Shown: positions 10,566-17,739 of the stretch, piece after piece
Numbering within the stretch: the stretch's first letter is position 1
Layout: each line of letters begins with the position of its first letter
Notes under the pieces: generated by a model
Seen by the model: only the letters and a program-made list of their open reading frames with translations
Database searches by the model: none
Told to the model about the DNA's origin: nothing
NCBI RefSeq assembly: GCF_008973825.1
Contig: NZ_WCHR01000018.1
Location: forward strand, 186,001 to 250,000
Origin: Gemmobacter serpentinus
Lineage (GTDB): Bacteria > Pseudomonadota > Alphaproteobacteria > Rhodobacterales > Rhodobacteraceae
Direction: 5' to 3'
DNA: 64,000 nucleotides
Program-made: the position numbers and the translations under genes

Positions 10566-11312
10566 TCAGCCCCCCAGATACGCGTCGATCACCATCTGGT
10601 TCGACCGGATTTCATCCGGGGAACCTTCGGCGATGATCTCGCCCTGCGCCAGCACGATGATGCGCGTGCACAGCGACATGACGAATTCCATATTGTGCTC
10701 GATCACGACGAAGGTGGTGCCGTGATCGCGATTATAGGTCATCAGGCGGTCCTTCAGATGCGCCAGCATCGTCAGGTTCACGCCGCCTGCGGGTTCGTCC
10801 AGCAGGACGATGCCGGGGCCCGCCATGAAGGCCATCGCCGCATCGACCAGCTTTTGCTGGCCATAGGACAGCGAGCCTGCCTCGGTATCGAGATAGGGCG
10901 TCAGGCGGAAGAACTCGATCAGCTGCTTGGCCTTGTCGGTCAGGCCGGCATCGGACTTGCCAAAGAGGCGCGACAGCATCGTGCCCTCATGTTCCTGACC
11001 GGCGAGAATGACGTTGTCGAGCACCGACATCTTCGGAAAGACCGAAAGCTGCTGGAAGGTGCGGCCCACACCCATCAGCGACAGATCGGCCGGGCGCACG
11101 CCATCGGTGGATTTGCCGTTGATCTCGCAATGGCCCTCGGTTGGCTTCAGCTGGCCGAGGATGCAGTTGAACAGGGTCGACTTGCCGGAGCCATTCGGCC
11201 CGATCAGCCCAAGGATTTCGCCCTTGCGGACATCGAAGCTGACATTGTTCACGGCGCGGATGCCGCCGAACTGTTTGCTGATGTTGCGGACAGACAGGAT
11301 GGGGGCGTTCAC
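10566..11312 (-). CDS. livG: Branched-chain-amino-acid-type ABC transporter ATPase (LivG)
   Basis: A 248-residue ATPase with Walker A GPNGSGKST, the variant signature LSYGQQKLVDAAMAF and Walker B IVLLDEPAGGV, followed by the LivG-type C-terminal extension ending VIDAYLGG. It overlaps livM by 4 nt and pairs with LivF as the cytoplasmic nucleotide-binding heterodimer of the importer. Confidence 0.93.
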   Translation of the reverse strand: MNAPILSVRNISKQFGGIRAVNNVSFDVRKGEILGLIGPNGSGKSTLFNCILGQLKPTEGHCEINGKSTDGVRPADLSLMGVGRTFQQLSVFPKMSVLDNVILAGQEHEGTMLSRLFGKSDAGLTDKAKQLIEFFRLTPYLDTEAGSLSYGQQKLVDAAMAFMAGPGIVLLDEPAGGVNLTMLAHLKDRLMTYNRDHGTTFVVIEHNMEFVMSLCTRIIVLAQGEIIAEGSPDEIRSNQMVIDAYLGG

Positions 11313-12283
11313 AGCTGGAACCCTTTCTGCATGTCACGGCGCTCTTCGTGTTTGGGACGGAACTTGGTCCAGATCTTCTGACCGGCACCGATCAGGCCGT
11401 TCGGCGAGAAGACCATCAGCACGATGACGAGGGCCGAGTAGATGATGAGGTAATAGCCTTCGGTGAAGCGCAGCACTTCGGGCAGCAGGATGACAACTGC
11501 GGCACCCAGCATCGGGCCATAGAAGTAGCCGGAACCACCCACCACGACCATGAGCAGGATCTTCAGCGAATGGACCAGGGCGAAGCTGCCCGGCTCGATG
11601 AACTGCACCAGCGGTGCCTGCATCGCGCCTGCCAGACCGCCGAAGGCAGAGCCGATGGCGAAAGCCAGCAGGGTCTGGCGGCGGATCTTCAGGCCAAGGG
11701 ATTCCGCGCGGATCGGGTTTTCGCGCAGGGCCTTGAACGACCGGCCCCAGGGCGAACGCAGGATCCACCACATGACGGCAACGGCGGTCAGGAAGCAGGC
11801 CAGGCTGAAGTAGTAGAAGGCGAGGTTGGAATTGGTCGAGATGCCGAAGAACGAGGGGCGCGGCATCCCGACAAGACCGAAGGAGCCCCCCGTGATCTCT
11901 TCCTCATTGCGCAGCACAAGGAAGAGCAGCGTGTTGAAGGCCAATGTCACGAAGGCAAGGAAATGGTGCTGCACGCGCAAGGCGGGATAACCCAGCAGCA
12001 GGCCGACCGCGAAACAGGTGCTGATCGAGACCCCGGCCGCGACGATCCAGTGGATGCCTGCCAGCGTCATCAGCGCGGTGATATAGGCACCGATCCCCAT
12101 GAAGCCCGCCTGCGCCAGCGAGACCTGACCGGCATAGCCCAGCGTGAGGTTCAGCCCCATGGCCGAGATCGAGAACAGCAGCCAGGAGCAGAGCGTATAG
12201 ATGATGTAATTGCCCTGTCCGATAGGTGCCACGACCAGCGCGCCGATGGCCAGCGAAAGGAGGAGAAGTTTGAGATGTTTCAT
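11309..12283 (-). CDS. livM: Branched-chain-amino-acid-type ABC transporter permease (LivM)
   Basis: A 324-residue, strongly hydrophobic membrane protein with roughly nine to ten predicted helices. The LivM-type central segment GRSFKALRENPIRAESLGL (about residues 195-213) is the coupling loop that contacts the ATPases. It overlaps both livH (4 nt) and livG (4 nt), so the transporter genes form one tightly coupled transcript. Confidence 0.92.
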   Translation of the reverse strand: MKHLKLLLLSLAIGALVVAPIGQGNYIIYTLCSWLLFSISAMGLNLTLGYAGQVSLAQAGFMGIGAYITALMTLAGIHWIVAAGVSISTCFAVGLLLGYPALRVQHHFLAFVTLAFNTLLFLVLRNEEEITGGSFGLVGMPRPSFFGISTNSNLAFYYFSLACFLTAVAVMWWILRSPWGRSFKALRENPIRAESLGLKIRRQTLLAFAIGSAFGGLAGAMQAPLVQFIEPGSFALVHSLKILLMVVVGGSGYFYGPMLGAAVVILLPEVLRFTEGYYLIIYSALVIVLMVFSPNGLIGAGQKIWTKFRPKHEERRDMQKGFQL

Positions 12284-13158
12284 ACCGAACGGCCCTCCTT
12301 GGTGCCGAGCAGGCCCTGCGGACGCAGCAGGATGATTGCAATAAGAAGCAACAGCGGCATCGCGGCGCGGTATTCGGCCGAGATATAGACGGCCGACAGG
12401 TTGTCGATCACCCCGATCAGCAGGCCGCCGACAAGCGCGCCGCGGATCTGATTGAAGCCGCCGACGATGGCCGCGATGAAGGCGACAAGGCCCAGCGTCT
12501 CACCGTTGGAGAATTTCGCGAGATAGATCGGCGAGATCAGCACCGAAGCGATGGTCGCCAGCGCCGCGTTGATCAGGAAGGTGTAGAGCACCATGCGCTT
12601 GACGTTGACGCCGAGGATCTCCGCCACGGCGGGGTTCTGTGCCGAAGCCTGCATACAACGCCCGGTGCGGGTGCGGCTGAGGAACAGTTGCAGTCCACCG
12701 ATGGCCAGCATGGAGACGGCGAGGTTGCAGATATCTTGCAGCGAAACGCTGGCGCCCATCACGTTATAGACGGTCTGCGGGAAGATCGCCGGGAAGGGCT
12801 GCGCGGTCGCGCCGTAAAATTCCTTGACGCTTTCCTTCAGCAGAAGGCCAAGCGCGATGGTCGCGATGACCAGCGGCAGGGTGCCATGCGGCAGCATCGG
12901 TTCCACGATCAGGCGCTTGAAGGCAACGCCCAGGATCAGCAGCGACAGCAGCAGGCCAAAGAAAATCGCGGGCCAGAGCGGCAGCCCGAGGAAATGCACA
13001 CCGACCAGCACGAAGAAGGCCGGAAGCATGACGAACTCGCCCTGTGCGAAGTTGATCGTCTGCGAAGCCTGCCACAGCAGGGTAAAGCCGACGGCGGCAA
13101 GGGCGTAAATCGAACCGGCGGCAAGGCCGGATACCAGAATCTGAATAAGCTCGGCCAC
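12280..13158 (-). CDS. livH: Branched-chain-amino-acid-type ABC transporter permease (LivH)
   Basis: A 292-residue membrane protein with the LivH opening (ILVSGLAAGSIYALAAVGFTL, split across helix 1), the GEFVMLPAF segment and the coupling-loop motif CMQASAQNPAVAEILGVN near residue 165. It starts at GTG (13158), preceded by GAGG at 8 nt. A hairpin in the 153-nt gap separates it from livK, a common arrangement that lets the binding protein be made in excess over the membrane parts. Confidence 0.92.
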   Translation of the reverse strand: MAELIQILVSGLAAGSIYALAAVGFTLLWQASQTINFAQGEFVMLPAFFVLVGVHFLGLPLWPAIFFGLLLSLLILGVAFKRLIVEPMLPHGTLPLVIATIALGLLLKESVKEFYGATAQPFPAIFPQTVYNVMGASVSLQDICNLAVSMLAIGGLQLFLSRTRTGRCMQASAQNPAVAEILGVNVKRMVLYTFLINAALATIASVLISPIYLAKFSNGETLGLVAFIAAIVGGFNQIRGALVGGLLIGVIDNLSAVYISAEYRAAMPLLLLIAIILLRPQGLLGTKEGRSV

Positions 13159-13276
13159 GGGAGTATCCTCACAGCACGTTGGTCGGCCTGACGATGTCAG
13201 GATGAAAGGCGGGCGGGCGCGGGAGCGACACCCGCCCGGGAGAGATCGGCGCGCCGGTCAGGCCGGCACCCGTCTG

Positions 13277-13299
13277 GGTCCGGCCCCTGGGGCCGGACC
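13277..13299 (-). terminator. Hairpin in livK-livH gap (possible attenuator)
   Basis: GGTCCGGCCCC and its complement are separated by a single base, so a 9- to 10-bp GC-only stem can form. On the minus (transcribed) strand no U-run follows, so partial termination or mRNA end protection of livK is more likely than full termination. A second GC hairpin (13211-13217 with 13231-13237) lies just downstream. Confidence 0.45.
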
Positions 13300-13311
13300 T
13301 TTTGGTTCAGA

Positions 13312-14439
13312 TCAGTTCGGGGGCAGCACGGCCTTGATGGTCTGCTTGCCGTCCTGCACTTCGACGAAGAAGCTCTCGCGCGACATCTCGCCGGTTTCGT
13401 CCCAGCTCACATCCATCAGCACACCGGGGCATTCCGCCACGGTCAGTTTCAAGCCATGCATCGCATCGGCGAGCGCCTGGCTGTCGACCTTGCCGTTCTT
13501 CTCGGTCACGCATTTGATCGCATAGGCGGCGGTATAGCCTTTGATCGCATTGTGATCGGGGGTGTATTTGAACTGGGCTGTAAAGCGGGCCACCATATCG
13601 GTCATTGCCGGGATATCGGCATCGGCAGTCAGGCCGACATGGCCCATCGCGCCATTGGCGGCGTCCCCGGCAAGCTCGATCACCTTGGCACCGATCAGCG
13701 TGGTTTCACCGATCATCGGCAGGCCGATGGATTGCTTTTGTGCTTCGCGCAGGAAGCGGGCGCTTTCCTCTTCGGTCAGGTAGACGAAGACCGCATCCGC
13801 ACCGGAATTCTTGGCCTTCAGCACGTCAGCCGAGAAATCGGTCTGCGCCTGTTCGGTCGGGATGTCGGCGATGATTTCGATGCCGTGATTGCCGACCTCA
13901 TCGACGAAGGCCGAATGGCCGCCCTTGCCGAATTCGGTGTTGGCCCAGACCACGGCCACCTTCTTGATGCCCATCTCCTCGGCCATGTATTTGGTCATCT
14001 TGGGGATGCCCTTCTGCGAGCCAAAGGCCGTGCGGAAGATGTAGGGATTGTTCATCTGGGTGATTTTCGGCGCCTCGGAGCCGGTGAATTGCGGGATACC
14101 CGCCTGCTGGGCTACCAGCATGTTCACGATGGTCGAGGACGAGAAGACGGTGCCGGTGATCGCATAGACACCGTCATCGATGGCCTTCTGGACCATGGCG
14201 CGGCTGACCTGCGGATCGGTCTGGCTGTCATATTCGGTGATCGAGACCTGCTCGCCCAGGATCCCGCCGGCGGCGTTGATCTCTTCGAAGGCCATATGCA
14301 CGCCGTCGCGGAAATTGGTGCCCGCCGCCGCGCCTGCGCCCGACAGTTCGACAATGGAGCCGATCTTCACTTCGGCCAGTGCCGAGGTGGCGCTCAGGGC
14401 CAGCGCGACAGCAGCGGTGCTGCACAAAGTCTTGAACAT
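13312..14439 (-). CDS. ABC transporter periplasmic substrate-binding protein (LivK-like)
   Basis: A 375-residue type I periplasmic binding protein of the leucine/isoleucine/valine-binding family. Residues 1-22 form a signal peptide ending SALA before EVK. The opening IGSIVELSGAGAAAG and the INAAGGILG segment are family hallmarks. The region around residues 95-125 (FTGSEAPKITQMNNPYIFRTA) matches the ligand-contact stretch of this family, but the usual amino-acid-binding pattern is not evident. Together with its place beside aroE this favours an organic-acid ligand. The ribosome binding site GGGAGG lies 5 nt before the ATG. It is the first gene of the transporter set, 154 nt after the aroE homologue on the same strand. 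Confidence 0.9.
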   Translation of the reverse strand: MFKTLCSTAAVALALSATSALAEVKIGSIVELSGAGAAAGTNFRDGVHMAFEEINAAGGILGEQVSITEYDSQTDPQVSRAMVQKAIDDGVYAITGTVFSSSTIVNMLVAQQAGIPQFTGSEAPKITQMNNPYIFRTAFGSQKGIPKMTKYMAEEMGIKKVAVVWANTEFGKGGHSAFVDEVGNHGIEIIADIPTEQAQTDFSADVLKAKNSGADAVFVYLTEEESARFLREAQKQSIGLPMIGETTLIGAKVIELAGDAANGAMGHVGLTADADIPAMTDMVARFTAQFKYTPDHNAIKGYTAAYAIKCVTEKNGKVDSQALADAMHGLKLTVAECPGVLMDVSWDETGEMSRESFFVEVQDGKQTIKAVLPPN

Positions 14440-14593
14440 TCGTTCCTCCCGTTTCGCCGGATTGTTTCAGTAGACCGCGCAGCTATCCGGCAACCGCATC
14501 GACCGTGGCGACGACGGCCTTTCCGTCATCCCCCCTCCTCCTGTTGCGGCGCAATCGCGGGTCTGCCGCCCGCGCCGCGAAACTGATACGCGA

Positions 14594-15406
14594 TCAGGCG
14601 TCGATCTTGCGGGAACCCATCAAGAGTTCGGCAAGAAGCACGGCCTGCGCGTTGAACATCCCTGATCCGGGCATGGTTGCACAACCCTTCGCGCGCGCAG
14701 CCGCAATCAGCGGCGGCACGGCGGGGCGGGTCACCACATCGGCGACAAACTGGTCCGCGGTCAGAAGATCCGCCTGCACTGGCAACGGATCGCCCTCGCG
14801 CATCCCCAGGGGCGTCGCATTGGCCACCAGCGCAAAGCCGCGCGGATCGGTGCTGCCGACCCGGACCCGGCCGGGGAAAGCCGCATCCAGACGCGCCAGC
14901 AGGGCGTCGCGCCGGGGGGTATCGATATCGTGCAGCGCCAGTTCGGATGCGCCGCGCGCCAGAATTTCATAGGCGATGGCCGACCCGGCCCCGCCGGTGC
15001 CGATCAGCAGCGCGGGCTTGCCCGCCACGTCAAAGCCTTCGGCCGCGATGCCATCCAGATAGCCATGGCCATCGGTTGCATCGCCGATCCAGCTGTCGCC
15101 TTCACGGATCATGATGTTCACGGCCCCCGAAGCCTGGGCGCGGGCCGTGACCCGGGTGCAGAAGGCGAGGCACGGCACCTTATGCGGCACCGTCACCACG
15201 ATGCCGTCGCAATTGCGCAGGCTGGTCGCCTGTTCCAGCCAGGCATTCAGATCTTCGGGCAGGATATGCGCCGGCACGACCATGCCGTTGAAGCCGCGAT
15301 CCGCCATGATCTGGCTCAGCGAGGTCGGCGATTTCACCTGTCCGATCGGGTGGCCCACGATGGGGAACAGCCGGGTCTCGCCATCGATGCGCAGGGGGGC
15401 GTTCAT
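14594..15406 (-). CDS. Shikimate/quinate dehydrogenase homologue, NAD-type, catabolic
   Basis: A 270-residue AroE-superfamily enzyme interconverting 3-dehydroshikimate and shikimate, or the quinate pair. Visible features are the substrate segment KSPTS (residues 25-29), the catalytic Lys76 in VTVPHK, Asp112 in ATDGHG and the dinucleotide loop GTGGAG (136-141). Beta-2 ends in HDIDTPRR with acidic residues where NADP-dependent AroE has an Asn-Arg-Thr-type motif, so NAD preference and a degradative direction are likely. I choose ATG 15406 (GGAG 6 nt upstream) over ATG 15418, which would fall at the edge of the operator at 15419-15435. Its product feeds quiC. A biosynthetic AroE would be a separate gene elsewhere. 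Confidence 0.88.
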   Translation of the reverse strand: MNAPLRIDGETRLFPIVGHPIGQVKSPTSLSQIMADRGFNGMVVPAHILPEDLNAWLEQATSLRNCDGIVVTVPHKVPCLAFCTRVTARAQASGAVNIMIREGDSWIGDATDGHGYLDGIAAEGFDVAGKPALLIGTGGAGSAIAYEILARGASELALHDIDTPRRDALLARLDAAFPGRVRVGSTDPRGFALVANATPLGMREGDPLPVQADLLTADQFVADVVTRPAVPPLIAAARAKGCATMPGSGMFNAQAVLLAELLMGSRKIDA

Positions 15407-15418
15407 GCCTTGCTCCAT

Positions 15419-15435
15419 GCTGAAAGAGATTCAGC
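15419..15435. promoter_or_regulatory. Operator candidate, GCTGAA-N5-TTCAGC
   Basis: An exact inverted repeat (6-nt arms, AGAGA spacer) lies 13 nt before the chosen aroE start. The same 6+6 arms recur exactly at 16832-16848 and with one mismatch at 724-740. Its position next to the start codon suits repression. Confidence 0.6.
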
Positions 15436-15462
15436 GCAGACGCATTGCCCCGCGATCCACGG

Positions 15463-15476
15463 TGACCGTTCGGTCA
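15463..15476. promoter_or_regulatory. Palindrome TGACCG-TT-CGGTCA
   Basis: Perfect 6-bp arms around a TT centre lie about 57 nt upstream of the aroE start, in the 362-nt divergent regulatory region. A binding site for a dimeric regulator is likely; which one is unknown. Confidence 0.4.
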
Positions 15477-15641
15477 GAGAAATCTGGATGTGATGGGTCA
15501 TGCTGTCCTCGCTCCGACAATAAGCTGCCACACCCAAATTGATATTGATAATGCAAAGTTCACCGAAAACGATAGCCTGTTGGTTATGGTTTGACCCGAA
15601 GATCGTGCCTATCTGCGGTTGATCTGGCGTCGGGCCGTTGG

Positions 15642-15657
15642 ATGATTGCGCAATCAT
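15642..15657. promoter_or_regulatory. 16-bp perfect palindrome ATGATTGCGCAATCAT
   Basis: This uninterrupted 16-bp palindrome sits midway between the divergent aroE and Gfo/Idh/MocA genes, about 110 nt before the latter. Its symmetry and AT content against the GC-rich background mark it as a likely protein-binding site distinct from the GCTGAA-N5-TTCAGC set. Confidence 0.5.
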
Positions 15658-15687
15658 TCGGCTGGCCGTCGCAGGTGGCAAAAATAT

Positions 15688-15700
15688 GGAATAGTATTCA
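15688..15700. promoter_or_regulatory. GAATA-G-TATTC inverted repeat
   Basis: The 11-bp inverted repeat at 15689-15699 lies within GGAATAGTATTCA. It resembles the TGGAA...TTCCA-style sites of IclR-family proteins and lies 69 nt upstream of the Gfo/Idh/MocA start. The resemblance is loose. Confidence 0.3.
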
Positions 15701-15712
15701 ACAATAAAATTG

Positions 15713-15729
15713 CATTCTTGATATTCAGC
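15713..15729. promoter_or_regulatory. Half-operator TGATATTCAGC
   Basis: The right half and spacer (TGATATTCAGC, 15719-15729) are identical to the site at 730-740; the left arm is degenerate. It lies in the spacer of a weak promoter candidate, TTGCAT (15710-15715) with TTATGC (15733-15738), ahead of the gene at 15769. Confidence 0.35.
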
Positions 15730-15768
15730 CTGTTATGCAGAGGCATCCGCAAGCCATGGGAGGGGTGG

Positions 15769-16836
15769 ATGCCTGTCAGTATCGGAATCGCCGTGATCGG
15801 TGCCGGAGCCATCGGGCGCACCCATATCGAGACGCTTGCCCGGATGCAGGGGCTGCATCTTGCGGCCATTGTCGATCCGATGCCGGCGGCGCAGGCGCTG
15901 GCCGAATCGCTGAATGTGCCCTGTCTGCCCGATATTGCCAGCCTGATCGATTCGGGTTTGGCCCGCGGGGCGGTGGTTGCCACCCCGAATGAAACGCATG
16001 AGCCGGTCAGTTCTGCGCTGCTGCGCGCGGGCCTGCCGGTATTGCTGGAAAAGCCGATCGCTGAAAGCCTTGAGGCGGCGCTGCGCCTGATCGCGGTCGG
16101 GGACGAGACCGGGATCCCGCTGCTGATTGGCCATCACCGCCGCCATAACCCGATCATCCGGGCCGCGCATGATGCGATCAAGGCGGGGGCCATCGGCGAT
16201 CTGGTCATGGCAACCGTGACCTGCAGCCTTGCGAAACCCGATAGCTATTTCGAGGCCGCGTGGCGCCGCACACCCGGTGCGGGCGGCCCGCTTCTGATCA
16301 ATCTTGTGCATGAGATCGATCTTTTGCGCCATTTCTTCGGCGAGATCGCGGTGGTGCAGGCCATATCCAGCCGCGACCGTCGCAGCTTTGCGGTGGAAGA
16401 TACCGCCGCCGTCTGCCTGCGCTTTGTCGGGGGCGGTCTTGCCACGCTGTGCATCTCGGATGCGGCGGTCGGGCCATGGGCCTGGGATCTGTCGGCGGGC
16501 GAGAACCCCGCACGTTTCCCTGCGCATCTGGTGACGCCGCATCTTTATGCAGGCAGCCGCGCCGGGCTCTCATTGCCCGATCTTGCCTTGTGGCAGCCGC
16601 CGGGCAACCCCGACTGGACGGTGGAATTGCAGCCACAGCGTTTGCCCGTCACGCTGGCTGATCCCTATGAGGCGCAGCTTGCGCATTTCGTCGATCTGAT
16701 CCGCGATGGCGGCACGCCGCGCGTTTCGGCCCGGGATGCGACGGCGAACCTGATCCTGCTGGATGCGATCCGGCTTGCGGCGGAAACCGGGCAACAGGTC
16801 GCAGTTGACCTTTCGCCCTTGGGCACCGAAAGCTGA
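15769..16836 (+). CDS. Gfo/Idh/MocA-family dehydrogenase
   Basis: A 355-residue NAD(P)-dependent oxidoreductase. The N-terminal Rossmann domain starts IGIAVIGAGAIGRTH (residues 4-18). The EKPI motif with its catalytic Lys is near residue 96, and a C-terminal alpha/beta domain begins with GHHRRHNP, followed by NLVHEIDLLRHFFG. The start at 15769 has GGGAGGGG 5 nt upstream. Family members oxidise hydroxyls of sugars and inositols, and some act on quinate or shikimate. Divergence from the shikimate dehydrogenase gene and co-orientation with iclR suggest a hydroxylated cyclic acid as substrate. It could equally reduce a keto intermediate. Confidence 0.85.
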   Translation: MPVSIGIAVIGAGAIGRTHIETLARMQGLHLAAIVDPMPAAQALAESLNVPCLPDIASLIDSGLARGAVVATPNETHEPVSSALLRAGLPVLLEKPIAESLEAALRLIAVGDETGIPLLIGHHRRHNPIIRAAHDAIKAGAIGDLVMATVTCSLAKPDSYFEAAWRRTPGAGGPLLINLVHEIDLLRHFFGEIAVVQAISSRDRRSFAVEDTAAVCLRFVGGGLATLCISDAAVGPWAWDLSAGENPARFPAHLVTPHLYAGSRAGLSLPDLALWQPPGNPDWTVELQPQRLPVTLADPYEAQLAHFVDLIRDGGTPRVSARDATANLILLDAIRLAAETGQQVAVDLSPLGTES

Positions 16837-16848
16837 AGCAGGTTCAGC
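16832..16848. promoter_or_regulatory. Operator candidate, GCTGAA-N5-TTCAGC
   Basis: An exact inverted repeat (GCAGG spacer) overlaps the stop codon of the Gfo/Idh/MocA gene and ends 16 nt before the iclR start codon. The position suggests autoregulation of the IclR-type gene. Confidence 0.6.
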
Positions 16849-16864
16849 AACGGAAAACAGTGCC

Positions 16865-17695
16865 ATGAGCAGCGTCCTTGAAAAATCCCTCGCCATTGTC
16901 GAGCTTCTGGTCGGGCACCCGGCCGGGTTGCCGGTTTCGGCCATCGCGGCGGCAACGGATCAACCGGCCTCCGGGGTGCATCGCACCCTGCAGGAGCTGG
17001 CGCGGCTGGGTTATGTGCGACAGCTGCAAAGCCAGGGCGATTACGCGCTGACCATCCGGCTGCCGGCCCTGGGCCTGGGCTTCCTGGGCCGCGCGGGCAT
17101 CACCGATGTGGCGCAGCCGGTGCTGGATCAACTGGCGCATGACAGTGGCGAGCTGATCCGCATGTCGGTGATCGATGGCGACAACCTGACATGGGTTGCG
17201 GTGGCGCAAGGGGCAACGCGCGGCCTGCGCTATGATCCCGGTCAGGAACAGGGCGTGGTGGTTCACCTTGCCAGTTCGGCCGGGGGCAAGGCCTGGCTTG
17301 CCTCGATGAGCGATGAAGAGGCGCTGGTGCGCGTCGGTGCGCAGGGTTTGATGCGGCAGGCAGATGGGCAGGGCCAGAACGCGCCGCGCAGCCTTGCGCT
17401 GCTGCTGGAGCAACTGGCCGAGGCACGGGCGCGCGGCTATGCGACCGCCGTCGACAGCTATATCGCCGGGATGGCCGCGATGGCGGTGCCGGTGCGGTAT
17501 CACGGCGATGGGGCGGTGCTGGGGTGCCTCTCCATTGCCGGGCCTGCCGTGCGGATGACGGCAGAGCGGATGTCGGAGCTTGCGCCCCGTCTGCAACAGG
17601 CGGCGCAGGAATTGGGGGCCACGGCACCCGGATCGAAATTCTTTCAGGCGAATGTGCGGGCATTGGATGCCCTGCCGGAGCGGAAACGCGCCTGA
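16865..17695 (+). CDS. IclR-family transcriptional regulator
   Basis: A 276-residue regulator. The N-terminal winged helix (residues 1-65) includes SAIAAATDQPASGVHRTLQEL as its recognition region, split over two helices. The C-terminal IclR effector domain (about 75-250) includes the LASSAGGKAWLA segment and the family hallmark ARARGYATAVDSYIAGMAAMAVPV. IclR proteins such as PcaU, PobR and PcaR control aromatic and quinate pathways. GGAAA precedes the ATG, and the GCTGAA-N5-TTCAGC site lies just upstream. It heads the flavoprotein-NIPSNAP-TIM-barrel-LysR gene set at 17740-21927 and is the best candidate owner of the shared operator. Confidence 0.9.
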   Translation: MSSVLEKSLAIVELLVGHPAGLPVSAIAAATDQPASGVHRTLQELARLGYVRQLQSQGDYALTIRLPALGLGFLGRAGITDVAQPVLDQLAHDSGELIRMSVIDGDNLTWVAVAQGATRGLRYDPGQEQGVVVHLASSAGGKAWLASMSDEEALVRVGAQGLMRQADGQGQNAPRSLALLLEQLAEARARGYATAVDSYIAGMAAMAVPVRYHGDGAVLGCLSIAGPAVRMTAERMSELAPRLQQAAQELGATAPGSKFFQANVRALDALPERKRA

Positions 17696-17739
17696 GGGCG
17701 CGGCCGATCCTGCGGGGGCCCGCCCGGAAGTGAGGGCGA

